DNA of 64,000 nt from Xylaria sp. FL1777 (taxonomy: Eukaryota > Ascomycota > Sordariomycetes > Xylariales > Xylariaceae). The notes below the pieces were generated by a model. The model was not told the origin of the DNA. It saw only the letters and a list, made by a program, of their open reading frames with translations, and did no database searches. Every line of letters begins with the position of its first letter. Positions within the stretch are counted from its first letter, which is position 1. This document shows positions 12,067 through 22,385 of the stretch, piece after piece. Made by a program: the position numbers and the translations under genes. The stretch covers positions 326,894 through 390,893 of the forward strand of contig MU400537.1 of the NCBI GenBank assembly GCA_022578965.1. The letters run 5' to 3'.

Positions 12067-13458
12067 ATGGCGTCAAGATTCAGCGCTGCACGTCCAAAGC
12101 GTGCAGGCGAGAACTACGCGCGACAGCACCATAACGCAGAGCCAGACTCAAAGAAAGTGAAGTTCGACGTGCGAAACCCGTCAGCGCTCGCCCCCGACGC
12201 AGCAGAAGATGAAGACGAGACACCGGACGTCTTCCTGGAGGCAGACGCGGACGTGATCCGGGGCAGTGCGGCGACGAAGCGCGGCGCCGTTAACATCGAC
12301 GGCTACGACTCTGACTCGGACCGGGAAGAGCTGGGGACGCTGCGCATGTCGAAAGCCAAGGCGAGCGCGAAGAAGCAGGACGCGGACGAGGACATGGACG
12401 ACATGTTCGCCGCAGACGACAACGACAAAGCCGATGCGCGCGACGACGACGACACGGTGGACGAGAAGACGGGCAAGAAGAGCAAGGAGGTGCGGTTCAT
12501 GAGCACGGGCGACATCCAGGGACAGGACGAGGCGTCGAAGTCGGGCGGGCACATCCGCATCAACGAAGAAGAGGAGAGCTCAGACGACGACGACGAGGCC
12601 ATCGCGCTCGCGATACAGGAGGAGGACGTGGACGAGGAGGTGGGCGCTGGCGGGCGGAAGAAGCACGCGCCGAAGATCGAGGCCTTCAACCTCAAGCAGG
12701 AGGGCGAGGAGGGCCGGTTCGACGAGGCGGGCAACTTCGTGCGCAAGGCCGTCGACCCGGACGCCGTGCACGACCGCTGGCTCGACGGCCTCAGCAAGAA
12801 GGACATGCGGCGGGCCGCGGAGGCGCACGAGAAGCGCGAGGCCGAGCAGCGGCAGCGGCGGCGCGAGGAGGACAGCGCGCTGACCTCCGACCTGCTCAAG
12901 TCCCTCGTCACGTATCTCGAGCGCGGCGAGACGGCCCTCGAGGCCCTGGCGCGGCTGGGCCGCTCTCAGAATAAGTCGAAGTCGAAGGTGAAGAAAGTGC
13001 CCAAGTGGAAGCAGAAGAAGCAGGCGCAGAAGTCAGACTCGATGGACGTCGACGAGGACAAGGACAAGGAGAAAGAGAAAGAAAAAGAGGCAGAGGACCC
13101 TGAACAAGTCCGCATCAAGGAGGCCATCAACGCCATCACCGACGCGGCGGATAAGCTGCTGGGCCGCGATCGCCCCGACATATATGACCGCGAGCGGGAA
13201 CGGCTGATACGGGAATACGTGCGCGAGACAGACGAGGAGTGGGTGGAGCCCGTGCGGGAGCCAGCGAAGGCGTCGAATGGGGCGGCGAAGATGTGGGAAT
13301 ACCGGTGGATAGACGGTCGAGGCGGCGGGGACGCGAAGCAAGGGCCCTTTGACGGAAATATGATGAAGGCCTGGCAAGATGCCGGCTATTTTGGCGAGGG
13401 CGTCGAGTTCCGAGAGGTTGGCGATGAACAATGGAGTCGCGCGGCCGACTTTGTTTAG
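12067..13458 (+). CDS. LIN1: GYF-domain protein, Lin1/CD2BP2 family (U5 snRNP-associated), single exon, 463 aa
   Basis: Lin1 (yeast), Snu40 and CD2BP2 (52K, human) bind the U5 snRNP Prp6/15K region during tri-snRNP assembly. The C-terminus (about residues 400-463) is a GYF domain: W-E-Y-R-W, then Q-G-P-F-D-G-N-M-M-K-A-W-Q-D-A-G-Y-F, which fits the GYF signature with the proline-ligand-binding aromatics present. The N-terminal 190 residues are acidic and low-complexity with several D/E runs, and the middle is helical and K/R/E-rich, as is usual in the family. An early R-P-K-R plus K-K-V-K-F suggests nuclear import. The coding DNA is clearly more GC-rich at third positions than its neighbours, which produces long spurious antisense ORFs. 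No intron is needed. The start at 12067 follows an A/T-rich leader and gives the usual M-A-S-R beginning. Confidence 0.92.
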   Translation: MASRFSAARPKRAGENYARQHHNAEPDSKKVKFDVRNPSALAPDAAEDEDETPDVFLEADADVIRGSAATKRGAVNIDGYDSDSDREELGTLRMSKAKASAKKQDADEDMDDMFAADDNDKADARDDDDTVDEKTGKKSKEVRFMSTGDIQGQDEASKSGGHIRINEEEESSDDDDEAIALAIQEEDVDEEVGAGGRKKHAPKIEAFNLKQEGEEGRFDEAGNFVRKAVDPDAVHDRWLDGLSKKDMRRAAEAHEKREAEQRQRRREEDSALTSDLLKSLVTYLERGETALEALARLGRSQNKSKSKVKKVPKWKQKKQAQKSDSMDVDEDKDKEKEKEKEAEDPEQVRIKEAINAITDAADKLLGRDRPDIYDRERERLIREYVRETDEEWVEPVREPAKASNGAAKMWEYRWIDGRGGGDAKQGPFDGNMMKAWQDAGYFGEGVEFREVGDEQWSRAADFV

Positions 13459-14140
13459 GATGTTGGCCTCTTTCACAGTATCTATTTGCGCCGGATCTGA
13501 ATTACCTTGTCTGGTCCCTGAAGTATATACAGGCATTTATGTGACAGATAGGGTTAGATGACTCGGTTGGAGCCTATGTGAAGCTCTGGAAAACAATATT
13601 CACAACACGCCACCTAGAAAGCAGAGAGGTACACTGTAATCATAATGCAATTCCATTTTGCTCGGCTATGCCGGCGGGATATCATTCAAGCAACGACCAC
13701 AACTGGCACAAATACACAGGAAAAATCGATGTCTCCCACGAAGTGCCGATACTTATGCTTCGCCCACGACGCATTAGCTAAAACCTCAAACTCCTTGCCT
13801 GTTATTACCGCGTCTTATACCGTGACTTCCACTTGCCCCTTTTAAATCATTTGAATTCTCGTCCTCGACATGTAGCTATAAAACGCCCCCCTTCCACACC
13901 GACCAACTCGAGGGTAACGCCGAGATAGGAAGCCTCTTAAGAAAGCCGTTGGAGAAAATTTATACCAAGCACAAAACATATGTTTGCCAGGAACCACTTT
14001 CTGGCTTTTGATTGCGCAAATGCAAACTGCAAATAGGCGCTGGTGATATCTCGTAGGGTCGTAGTTCGTAATGTACACTAGAAGAGTGCCGTGACCAGCT
14101 CTCTTGTTTTCGTACGCAGGTCCGTTGTTGGCGAGTATCG
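13459..14140. other. Convergent intergenic region
   Basis: These are the 3' ends of LIN1 and the 755-aa gene. No ORF or structured RNA was recognised, and nothing further is supported. Confidence 0.5.
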
Positions 14141-16408
14141 TTATCCCGACACACCGTTAGCTAACGGGCGGCCGATTTTTGCCAATTCATCAATAGGCTT
14201 CCAAGGCCCGTCAATATAGAGAACGTTGCGCAAGACCTCAAGGGCAAGGGGTATTATGTCTTCAGGGGTTATCCAAGGACCAAGTCGATCAATCAACTTT
14301 CCAACAGCTCCGCCGTCCGATGTGCTAGATCTCCCATCGTATGTCCCTAACTTCCTTCGGGCATGGTCTGCTGCACGCCACATCTCCAACTCGTCTTTGC
14401 CCAAACGGATGAATTTTTCGCCTATGTCGGGTTCATTTGGAAGATGACCCAGGACTCGGCGCATGTAGCTCATAAATATGGCTTGAATGCGTAACACCAG
14501 AGCCATGAGCTGGACATTCTTGGAGCAATCAGTTCTAACGACTGAGAACAAAGGCAGGATTTCCCTCCATGGCTGTATGTAACGGGGCGATCGTTCTAGT
14601 TCGAGAGCATCAGTGTAGAAGTTAACAGCATATATGTACGAAACCAAAGACTGAATACCAGCAGCAACCGCTATCTGGTGTTCGCGCTCCGGCACTTTTT
14701 CTTTGGTCTTCATTATACCATCTCGTTCATGTTTCAGCCTTCTACCTATATCCATGAAGAACTTGTGAGCCGCGTGATATCGTTGTGCTCTTAGCCTATC
14801 TGCTTCCCGTGGCCTATCTCCATCTCGTCGCCTTTCAATGGACGGGTGTGTGGAGGGCGTGAGGCTATTAGCGGCGCCTGGAGTGTCGACTTGTGAGCTA
14901 TTAGAGGCAATACGACTCATAGCGGTGGATTGCTTTGGTGGAGTTGAGGGTCTCAAAGTATCCGATGTTTTTGGTCGCTTCTGTGCTTCAATAGTGTCGG
15001 CTGTTGTCCGAGGACGCTTACGAGCAGTTCCTGGTTCGACACTTCCAGAACTTTCGCGTGGTGCGTGATCGTCTCTTTTCAAACCATCTGTCTTCTTCTT
15101 TCCACCGGGTGGCAGGTTGAGGAGTCTTTCAATAGTCTTCGTCTGACGTTTCTTATACTTCAAAGTCACGATATATTGCGCCGATTCCCTCTTATTATCA
15201 ACATGGATAGTCTCCTCGCGAGTTGACTTCGGAAGTTTCTTAACAACGACGGATGAATCAGATACTTGGCTGTTCTTGAGGCTCACTTCCTTTGATGGCG
15301 TGTCTTGCTGCTTCTTTTCCACCCTAGCAAGTTCGTCCATAACGATGGGAGGCAATGTCGGCGATAGAAGAGGTGGTAATACCTTCCGCTTCTTAACGCT
15401 AGGCGATGGCTCACGATCGTTTCGTGATTTCTTTAGCTGTGCTTTCAAAGTACTCGCGTCCACCGGCCGCTTCCTAGGGCTCGGGCGCGATTCTGAAGTA
15501 TTCTCCTTCACTGTGTCTGCAGACTTTTCAAGAGATAAGTCTCCAATAAACAAGGGCGATAATAGCCGTGGGACTGCCTTCGAAACTGGTTCACCGTTGC
15601 TGACAGCTCTTTTGTGTGTTGCTTGTCCACTTGTCTTTCCATGACCATTGACCTGCGAAGTATGCTTTGGAGATGCAGCGCGAAGCGCCGAGTTGCTGGA
15701 TGCCGGTCTACCATTGGTGACAGATGAAAGTTTCATATCCTTGGCTTCGTTTTTGACTGACGGTATACTTCTCACTGATTTCTGAGAAGTGGCATCCTTG
15801 AAAGGTCGAGCAGTAATACCGTTGGGAGTCGCATCTTCTACTTTCACGCGCTTGGCGGGTTTAGGGCCATCGTCGGCTTCTGTAACACGCTTCCTCCGCT
15901 CGGGTGAGGGGGAGTGGTGGCGCACCTCGACTTTGACGTTCGCTATTGACTTCTTAACATCACGGCGACTGTCCATATCTTTAGAATTAGGTTCCGGCCG
16001 CTTCTTGATCTCTTCTCTCTCTTTTATCGTGGAAAGACCGTTCGGTTTCTCCTTCACTTCCAACTTCGGCGGAGAGTCTCCTTCTACTTTCTTGTTCCTG
16101 TAGTCTTTCAGCGAGACTTTCTTTCTCGGTTTATTTGGATCGACTTTTAATGTTATAGGCGTAGGCGCATTACTAGAGGAGTTGGGCTCTTCTCGAACGG
16201 TAAAGTAGGCCCGAGTAATGAGAACTCCGCGATCGGCCTCACCACCGACCAAGGTGGTATATTGCAAGTGTCTGGTGTCTTGTTCATCTAAGCGCCCCTC
16301 GTCGGGTCGTATTTGGTATTTGCGCGTGGGAGAGAGTGACAGGTAGTAAGGTTGCTTGGGTAGGATCTGCTCTGCTAGACTCTCAATCGACTTTGCAGCC
16401 TCCTCCAT
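14141..16408 (-). CDS. Uncharacterised basic nuclear protein, 755 aa, helical C-terminal domain
   Basis: I do not recognise this gene with certainty. The ATG at 16408 (M-E-E-A-A-K-S-I-E-S-L-A-E-Q-I-L) fits well; an open frame extends only seven codons further upstream, without an ATG. A short conserved-looking N-terminal module (residues 17-60, Y-Y-L-S-L-S-P-T-R-K-Y and H-L-Q-Y-T-T-L-V-G-G) is followed by about 450 residues of disordered, K/R/S/P-rich sequence with many nuclear-signal-like clusters. There is a P-P-L-L-S-P-T-L-P-P motif around residue 350 and Y-I-V-T-L-K-Y-K-K-R near 415. Residues about 530-755 form a helical domain with regularly spaced leucines and aromatics. This layout, with a long basic disordered body and a helical C-terminal module, resembles AF4/FMR2-type scaffold proteins and the fungal ELL-binding partner Ebp1, but that is a weak structural guess. 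Most likely a nuclear scaffold in transcription or RNA metabolism. Confidence 0.8.
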   Translation of the reverse strand: MEEAAKSIESLAEQILPKQPYYLSLSPTRKYQIRPDEGRLDEQDTRHLQYTTLVGGEADRGVLITRAYFTVREEPNSSSNAPTPITLKVDPNKPRKKVSLKDYRNKKVEGDSPPKLEVKEKPNGLSTIKEREEIKKRPEPNSKDMDSRRDVKKSIANVKVEVRHHSPSPERRKRVTEADDGPKPAKRVKVEDATPNGITARPFKDATSQKSVRSIPSVKNEAKDMKLSSVTNGRPASSNSALRAASPKHTSQVNGHGKTSGQATHKRAVSNGEPVSKAVPRLLSPLFIGDLSLEKSADTVKENTSESRPSPRKRPVDASTLKAQLKKSRNDREPSPSVKKRKVLPPLLSPTLPPIVMDELARVEKKQQDTPSKEVSLKNSQVSDSSVVVKKLPKSTREETIHVDNKRESAQYIVTLKYKKRQTKTIERLLNLPPGGKKKTDGLKRDDHAPRESSGSVEPGTARKRPRTTADTIEAQKRPKTSDTLRPSTPPKQSTAMSRIASNSSQVDTPGAANSLTPSTHPSIERRRDGDRPREADRLRAQRYHAAHKFFMDIGRRLKHERDGIMKTKEKVPEREHQIAVAAGIQSLVSYIYAVNFYTDALELERSPRYIQPWREILPLFSVVRTDCSKNVQLMALVLRIQAIFMSYMRRVLGHLPNEPDIGEKFIRLGKDELEMWRAADHARRKLGTYDGRSSTSDGGAVGKLIDRLGPWITPEDIIPLALEVLRNVLYIDGPWKPIDELAKIGRPLANGVSG

Positions 16409-18464
16409 TGTTTTCCTTTGTTCCTGCAACGTCGAAGTGTTGCGCGCGAAGCTTGGTGATGGACCATGAAAGAAATTCGGTGTTGATAATGAAACACAAG
16501 AGAGGGCCAGTGAGAATAACGTTGAGATTGCGATAGAGCGGCAGGCCTATCCATGCAGAGTTAGAAAAGCCAAGGTTCAACGTTGTGCGTCACAATACGA
16601 AACCCAATGCAATGGGACGGAACGACACAGTACGACCGGGCAAATTAGAGTTGGTTGGGGTTGAAATTCGAGGGAAATGAATAGATAGAGATGCAGCTAG
16701 CTATGCGGGCGAGGCGGGCGACAACTGACCTGTCGAAATATGAGCACGCGAAACGGCGGCGGCAGCAGCAGACCACAGGCAAGCTACTGGCGTCGCGTGC
16801 AGTCGCTTGTTCTCAGTCTTATCCAGCCTCCAGGTAACCGGCGTGCCAATCGCCCCAGCGCATTTCCCATCTAATTGCGCGGGCGCTGGCAAGGCGAGGA
16901 GGCGTCCGGCAGATGATCGGCGACTGTGTGAGAGGTGAGAGGTGCAGTTGGCAGGCGGTCGTGGATCAAGAGGCGGGCGTATCGCGCGAGTCGAGACCGC
17001 CGATCGTGGCTAAAAGGCGACGGCGGCGGTGGAGGAGGTGTATCTCAGATGGTCGGAGCCGGGGCGACAACACGACAGGAGCCGCGACACAGACAGCGGA
17101 GGTGCGTGGAGCGTGCCTGGGAATATGCGTGGGTATACAAAGACAGGCAGGATCCAGGTCTGGTGGCCGGCGGGCGAGGTATGGAGGAGACGGCCAATCC
17201 CAACTTAGGCCATCGATCGGTACAGGCAGTAGGCGGTCGAACAGAAAATGGTCAGGCGTACACTGCTGTGTAGCTGTGGAACATAGCAGAGAATGCTAAG
17301 GTGCTGGGGTTGGTTGCATGCGGGTTGCCGAAGCACAGGAGCAGGTAAGTAGGTAATTGACCGCAAGTGATGTAGGTCAGGTAGGTCAGTCTTGGGTAGT
17401 GTGCTCGTTAGTGGTGAAGGATGTCGTGCCGGTGCAGGCGACGGGATCAGCGCGTGGTTTAGAAGAAAGTTAGGACGGCAGACCGATACAGAGTCTGGTA
17501 CTGGGCCTGGGTACCCGCCTGGGCCTAACCATTGACTGGTGCAGGGGTTGGGGTCACTGCCGGGCCCGAGGATTACAGCTGGCTCAGGTACCTACTGGAG
17601 AATGATCGGGGGACGTCAGAGTGCAAAACGAGATGGCGGGCTGTTGCTGGCGACGCGACGGGGGAGCCACTGGATGGGGCAGACCCACATGTTTCCGCTT
17701 AGCGGGCTTGCTCGAATTGCCACGAATTGCGTTGGTTGCCGCCATCTGGCGTGGCTTAGTCCTGACTTGCATTTGACGCTAACCGACCTGATTAGGCTGA
17801 CTCAAGAAGAAGCTTTTTTCCGCCATGGTACGCTAATTGTTTAAAATTAGCATACCGCCCCTATGTATACATCAGTTAATAGTAACGTGGATTAATTAAA
17901 TCTTTTTTTTTTTTTTCCCTATTCTGCATTGTGTGTTGTGTTGATGATTTGTCTTGTCTATATATCTGTATTTCATAACTGCAGTTGCAGGACTGCAACC
18001 GCGGGTAATTCCTACACGTACCTAGGTATTCATGCAAGGCACCTTATCTCCTTGAATTAAGGGCTGGTTGGCTGGTTACCTATCTACAACACTGACGTGA
18101 TACGTGGGGTTGAATGCCTGTAAAACCAACTTGATTACGTTACCTTGCTGGGTACGTACTTCTCAGTACCCAGTATAAAACTTACCTAATTTGGCGATTG
18201 TCTGGTGAACACCAAAAAGTCAATGTATACTTGCTTAGGTAGGTAGTTTGGATTCTAGAAATTCAAGATTCTCCTACTTTTCGTTCTCCTTCAGAAACAG
18301 GTTGTTTTTAACTACGTAGATTCCTGGGCCGGTTTCTGTTATATGTTAAGGTTTTTTTTTTCCAAGCCAGAAAATTTATTAAGAAACCTTCACCATTGTT
18401 CCATTCCGTCTCTTCCTACGCTCAGCCATCCTCCACTCTTTAAATCCAACCACCTACCGTACAG
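16409..18464. promoter_or_regulatory. 2-kb divergent intergenic region
   Basis: This lies between the divergent 755-aa gene and PTH2. It contains GTAGGTAGG-type motifs (17340-17385, 18235-18245), a T14 tract (17903-17916) and another T run near 18352-18360. The ORFs at 16913-17299 are R/G-rich and featureless. The last 150 bases before 18465 are pyrimidine-rich, as expected for a leader. Confidence 0.4.
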
Positions 18465-19342
18465 ATGGCCGAGTCATACAGCCTCTCGACAACGCTGATT
18501 ACGACCTCTCTGGTCGCATTCTTCTCGGGCTTCGCGCTGGGGATTTACTCGATAAGGGGATACCTCGTGCCACCCTCGCTCACGTCCGCACGGAAAAGGA
18601 GGCTCAACGACCCCGTGGAAAGCGAAGAGTCCGACGTCGACGAAGACGACACGATCCTTGACCATGCGCCGAACTGGGCGAACGGCGCAGAGGCAGACAT
18701 TAGGCAGGGCCTGCGGACAACAGAGGGAGAAGCTACGCGGAGAAACAAGAACAAGAAAAATCAGAAGGGGAAGGAGGTAGAGCACAGCACAGACTCGAAG
18801 GGAGACGAAGCAGAGGCAAGGAGCGCAAAGCGAGAAGCAGAGACTGCCCATCCTAGACAAGCCGCCGTGAATCCCGGCAACAACCCCAACGAGGAGTGCA
18901 AGCTTGTGCTCGTCGTACGGACAGATTTGGGCATGACGAAAGGTCTGTTCCGCATCCATTCACCCTATACATCTTGCAAAATCCAGATCATGATATTGAT
19001 ACTTTCCATACTGCAGGCAAAATTGCGGCCCAATGTTCTCACGCAACGCTAGCTTGCTACAAAACACTTAGCCGGAGCGCCACCCGCCAGCCTACGTCGG
19101 CCGAAGCTAAGATCCTTCAACGCTGGGAGCGGCTCGGACAGGCTAAGATCGCCGTACAAGTCAAATCACAAGACGAGCTGCTCACACTCATGGGCAAGGC
19201 ACGTAGCCTGGGGGTCACGGCTGAGGTCATACAAGACGCCGGCCGGACACAGATCGACCCAGGTAGTTTGACAGTGCTAGGTGTCGGACCAGCACCCAAG
19301 AGCCTCGTGGATCAGATCACAGGTGGGTTGAAGTTGTTATAA
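18465..19342 (+). CDS. PTH2: Peptidyl-tRNA hydrolase 2 with N-terminal membrane anchor, two exons, 267 aa
   Basis: PTH2 hydrolyses the ester bond of peptidyl-tRNAs released from ribosomes; the eukaryotic anchored form (PTRH2/Bit1) sits on mitochondria. Exon 1 (18465-18942) and exon 2 (19017-19342) join in phase 1 to give the catalytic signature D-L-G-M-T-K-G-K-I-A-A-Q-C-S-H-A-T-L, followed by W-E-R-L-G-Q-A-K-I, A-R-S-L-G-V and the ending D-P-G-S-L-T-V-L-G-V-G-P. That is the complete PTH2 fold (about residues 146-267). Residues 10-30 form a hydrophobic segment (T-L-I-T-T-S-L-V-A-F-F-S-G-F-A-L-G), likely the anchor. Between the two is a charged disordered linker of about 110 residues. The 74-nt intron uses an unusual GTCTGT donor, but the protein junction leaves no doubt. 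Confidence 0.93.
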
Positions 19343-20076
19343 TCGTGCCATGATGGTATGAGAAAAAAAAAAAAAAAAGGCCAGAAGGCATTCCAAAGGA
19401 CAATTTTTAAAAGCATGGAAATTATCGGCGGCATTCTCAAGGACATAGAACTGGCGTCAGGCACTGAAAACTAAAAGCATAGGTTACGCATATCGAATTC
19501 ACAAGATATAATATATTTTTAGCATGATATTGCACTGCCAAGCATGCTTTTATTGCTAGTCCCAATGTATGTACTTGAGCATGTCCTCACAGCATTGTTC
19601 AGGGCGAGGATGTCCTTTTCGCAAAAGCACTTCCCCCACTCCGTATTGTTATCGCAGGCCTAGCAGACAGGCTCGACTGTCTATGTGTACAGCCATCCTG
19701 CCTCGCCTGTATTATCTCTGTAACCGAAAGTGGTAAATATCGGTATTGCAACCGAACCCAAATGCCTTTGTATGACGGGCACGATGTACGCCAGCTTCCA
19801 GAGAAAGAAACCAGCAAACATAAAACGAAAAGGGGGTATATCCGCACAAAATAGCGTAGCAGAGAGAAAAGAAAGACTCCGATAGTGGAAAGGCTCTTCC
19901 TCTTGCGCCAGGCCTGGAAAAGATATGTATACACATCGAAAGGACACTTAGCTTATCCTTTTGTTTGTACATCTCACGTATGTGCTCTAACATATTTAGT
20001 TTACCCCCGCAATCTAGGCGAATGAGCAAACTCAATACCCTATAATCTTCCTAGCATTTGAATTTGATCACCTAAC
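19343..20076. other. Convergent intergenic region with an A16 tract
   Basis: An A16 tract lies at 19363-19378, just after the PTH2 stop. The remaining sequence has only featureless short ORFs. Confidence 0.45.
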
Positions 20077-22385
20077 CTAGGACGAGGGATGCTGATCAGA
20101 GTCATTCCGCCGCTGTTGTTGTAGGGGGCTAGGGTGTCGGCCGTTAACCTCGAGTCTTCGCTTTTTGCTGGGCTCGTCTAAATGGCTGGGAGAAGCAGTT
20201 CGCTTCTCGCCAGCAGCAATTGAACGGAGCAATTCATTAAGCGAACTTAGCTGCTCTGCGTGGCGAATAGCGGTTCTGTCATTCCCATTGGCCTTGACTT
20301 CTAGCTGGTGAGCCTTAACTTCGAGTTTTCCAAGTCGCTGCTCAAACAGCGGATTCGTCAACCGCACAATCAGTTCCGCCAGTTGTTTTGTGCTTAGGTT
20401 TTGGAACTGTACGTCTAGAGTCTTGATCGCAAGCTCTATTGCGGGAAGTCTGCGTTGGACGTCTTTCATCTCATTGACTATGCCGACGCTGGCAAGTATT
20501 TCTTTTAGCTGATGCTGTATCCACTCACGCTTTGCTAGTTGCGTAAGTTTGCTCTCAAGAGCCTCGTATTTCTGACTCAACTCGCTAACATCTTGGTCAA
20601 TTGCGTCAACTTTGTGACTGATTTTTTTGCTCTCCAAATATGTAACCTGTTCAGCTAGGGTTGATCCTTGGCTTTGGTTTATCCACGCAGAGCTTTTAAC
20701 CTTCCATTGCTCAAGCAATTGGATACGTGCCTCGAGCCCTGAATAGTCTGATCCTCCGCGTTCTAATGCGCTGATTCGTGCTGCTGTAGCATCGAGAATT
20801 GGACCAATTATATCATCTCTTCCTTGGCACATCTTTTCGGTGTCTTCGTTTATAGCTTTTGTGGCGGCCTCGATTTTCGGGTTGATAACTGCTTCTATTG
20901 TCTCGATTGACAAAGCTGTCCTGTTATCCGGCTGCGAAACGTTGGCTTGACTAGCCCGTAAAGAATCTACTTCTTGGCGAAGTAACCGAAGTGCTTCATA
21001 TATGGACAAATCATCTGGACGACGGCGATGTTTATACTCGTCATATTGAGACTTCAGATTGTCGCTCCAGGCTTCGCAAATTTCGTTGAACGTAACTATG
21101 TCCAGTTCATCAAGCTTATCTTTGAAATAGCCATTATCCGTGAAATCGGCTAGCTTGGCTTCTATGCCTGTAACACGTTCATCCAAGCCTGTTTCGAATA
21201 CCTTCCGGTCTTCAGCTGCATCAGAGGAATGATTAATGAATCCAGTTAGTTGTAGGTTGGAGTTCTTCAATTTCTTTTCTGTATCCGATCGAGTATCCTC
21301 TAACTCCTTCTTCAGGCTCTTATTCTCATTCACTATAGCAACTTGTTGTGACTGTAAAGTACGGACCGTATCATCGAATGTGCGGAATCTTGACTGCAGT
21401 GCATCATGGTCTGACTTCAGAGCACTGTACTTCTTATTCTCTTCGAGAAGACTTTGAATCTGCTCGGTTTGCTTCGCTGCTATCTGAGAAAGCCGTTCCA
21501 CTTTAGCTTCGAAGTCAGCAATGACTTGATCGTGACGAGTCGTGGGTTCTGGTTCTGGTTTTGGTTCTGGAACAGTCATAAAAAGAGCAACGAGCTGCTC
21601 TAGATCGCGTAGATATTCATCCTCAGCAACCTTAATCTGTTCCTCAAGAACACGATCCGTTGAGGTAAACTTATCACTTAAGCCATTATATGGTGGGAAT
21701 GAAGGTGCTTTCTGGAGGAATTTGTCACTCTCAACCCGCCGTTGAGCGCTCTCTTGTGCCATCTTTTTCTTGCGGATGCTTAACAGAAGACGTTTATTAG
21801 ACTTCTCGCCCCAATTATACATGTTTTCGAACGCCTCTTGGAGCTTGGGGTTTTTAGCTATTGGCGTTACTTGCGTCGCCACGTTCTCGATCGCGCAATT
21901 GTTGGTGGCGATATTTTTTTCTAAGGCTTTTAAAGTCAGCAAACAGCAATTGGTTGGTTATCAGTGTTATCAAACTAGGGTATTCATTGTGGTCAACCAG
22001 CGCCTGCAAGCCATCTACAGAGGCAGGTACGAGCGCCTGGGGCTTATCAAAGGGCGGCTGGCCTGAGGTAGTACTTACCACTATTGATCCGTCTAAAGTG
22101 CAGCCCATCACTCGGCTTGTCAGGATGGCCTGCCGCTGAATTTGGTATACGTTTTGGCCCTTCGGAGGGTTTGAGGTTAGGGTCGTTGTGCGATCTGGGT
22201 GGCTCATTGTCGCGACGAGATTCACGGGAGCTAGGGGGGTTCCGGATCTCCCCAGGTTCACACCCATATCTGCTGTCTCGTGAATCGCGCCGGGCGGGTT
22301 GTGGTCTCTCGGTCCCCTGTCTGTACGAGTCCCGGCGCGGAATTGGCGGTCGACGTTCGTCGGTCCGCGCGTAGTTAGGAGCCAT
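20077..22385 (-). CDS. Nuclear coiled-coil protein, two exons, about 716 aa (gene model uncertain at 21.9-22.1 kb)
   Basis: I do not recognise the family. Exon 1 starts at the ATG at 22385 (M-A-P-N-Y-A-R-T-D-E-R-R-P-P-I-P) and is R/S/P-rich and disordered. It reaches a perfect GTAAGT donor at 22078. With the acceptor CCTTAG at 21921 (CTGAC branch site 14 nt before), the joined frame continues E-K-N-I-A-T-N-N-C in exon 2 (21920-20077). Residues about 130-660 hold long heptad stretches typical of coiled coils, for example around L-S-Q-I-A-A-K-Q-T-E-Q-I-Q-S-L-L-E. A C-terminal P-S-K-K-R-R-L nuclear signal follows. The 158-nt 'intron' contains a second, very protein-like frame that would join exon 2 only through a one-base shift at an A7 run (see findings). 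A structural nuclear role is a guess. Confidence 0.75.

Noticed and set aside
12303..12911. Long antisense ORFs within LIN1 (up to 202 aa)
   Set aside because: GC-rich acidic codons (GAC, GAG) read as Ser/Leu/Val-rich antisense; low complexity only.
16913..17299. 128-aa ORF upstream of the 755-aa gene
   Set aside because: Arg/Gly-rich reading of GC-rich promoter DNA; two overlapping frames look alike.
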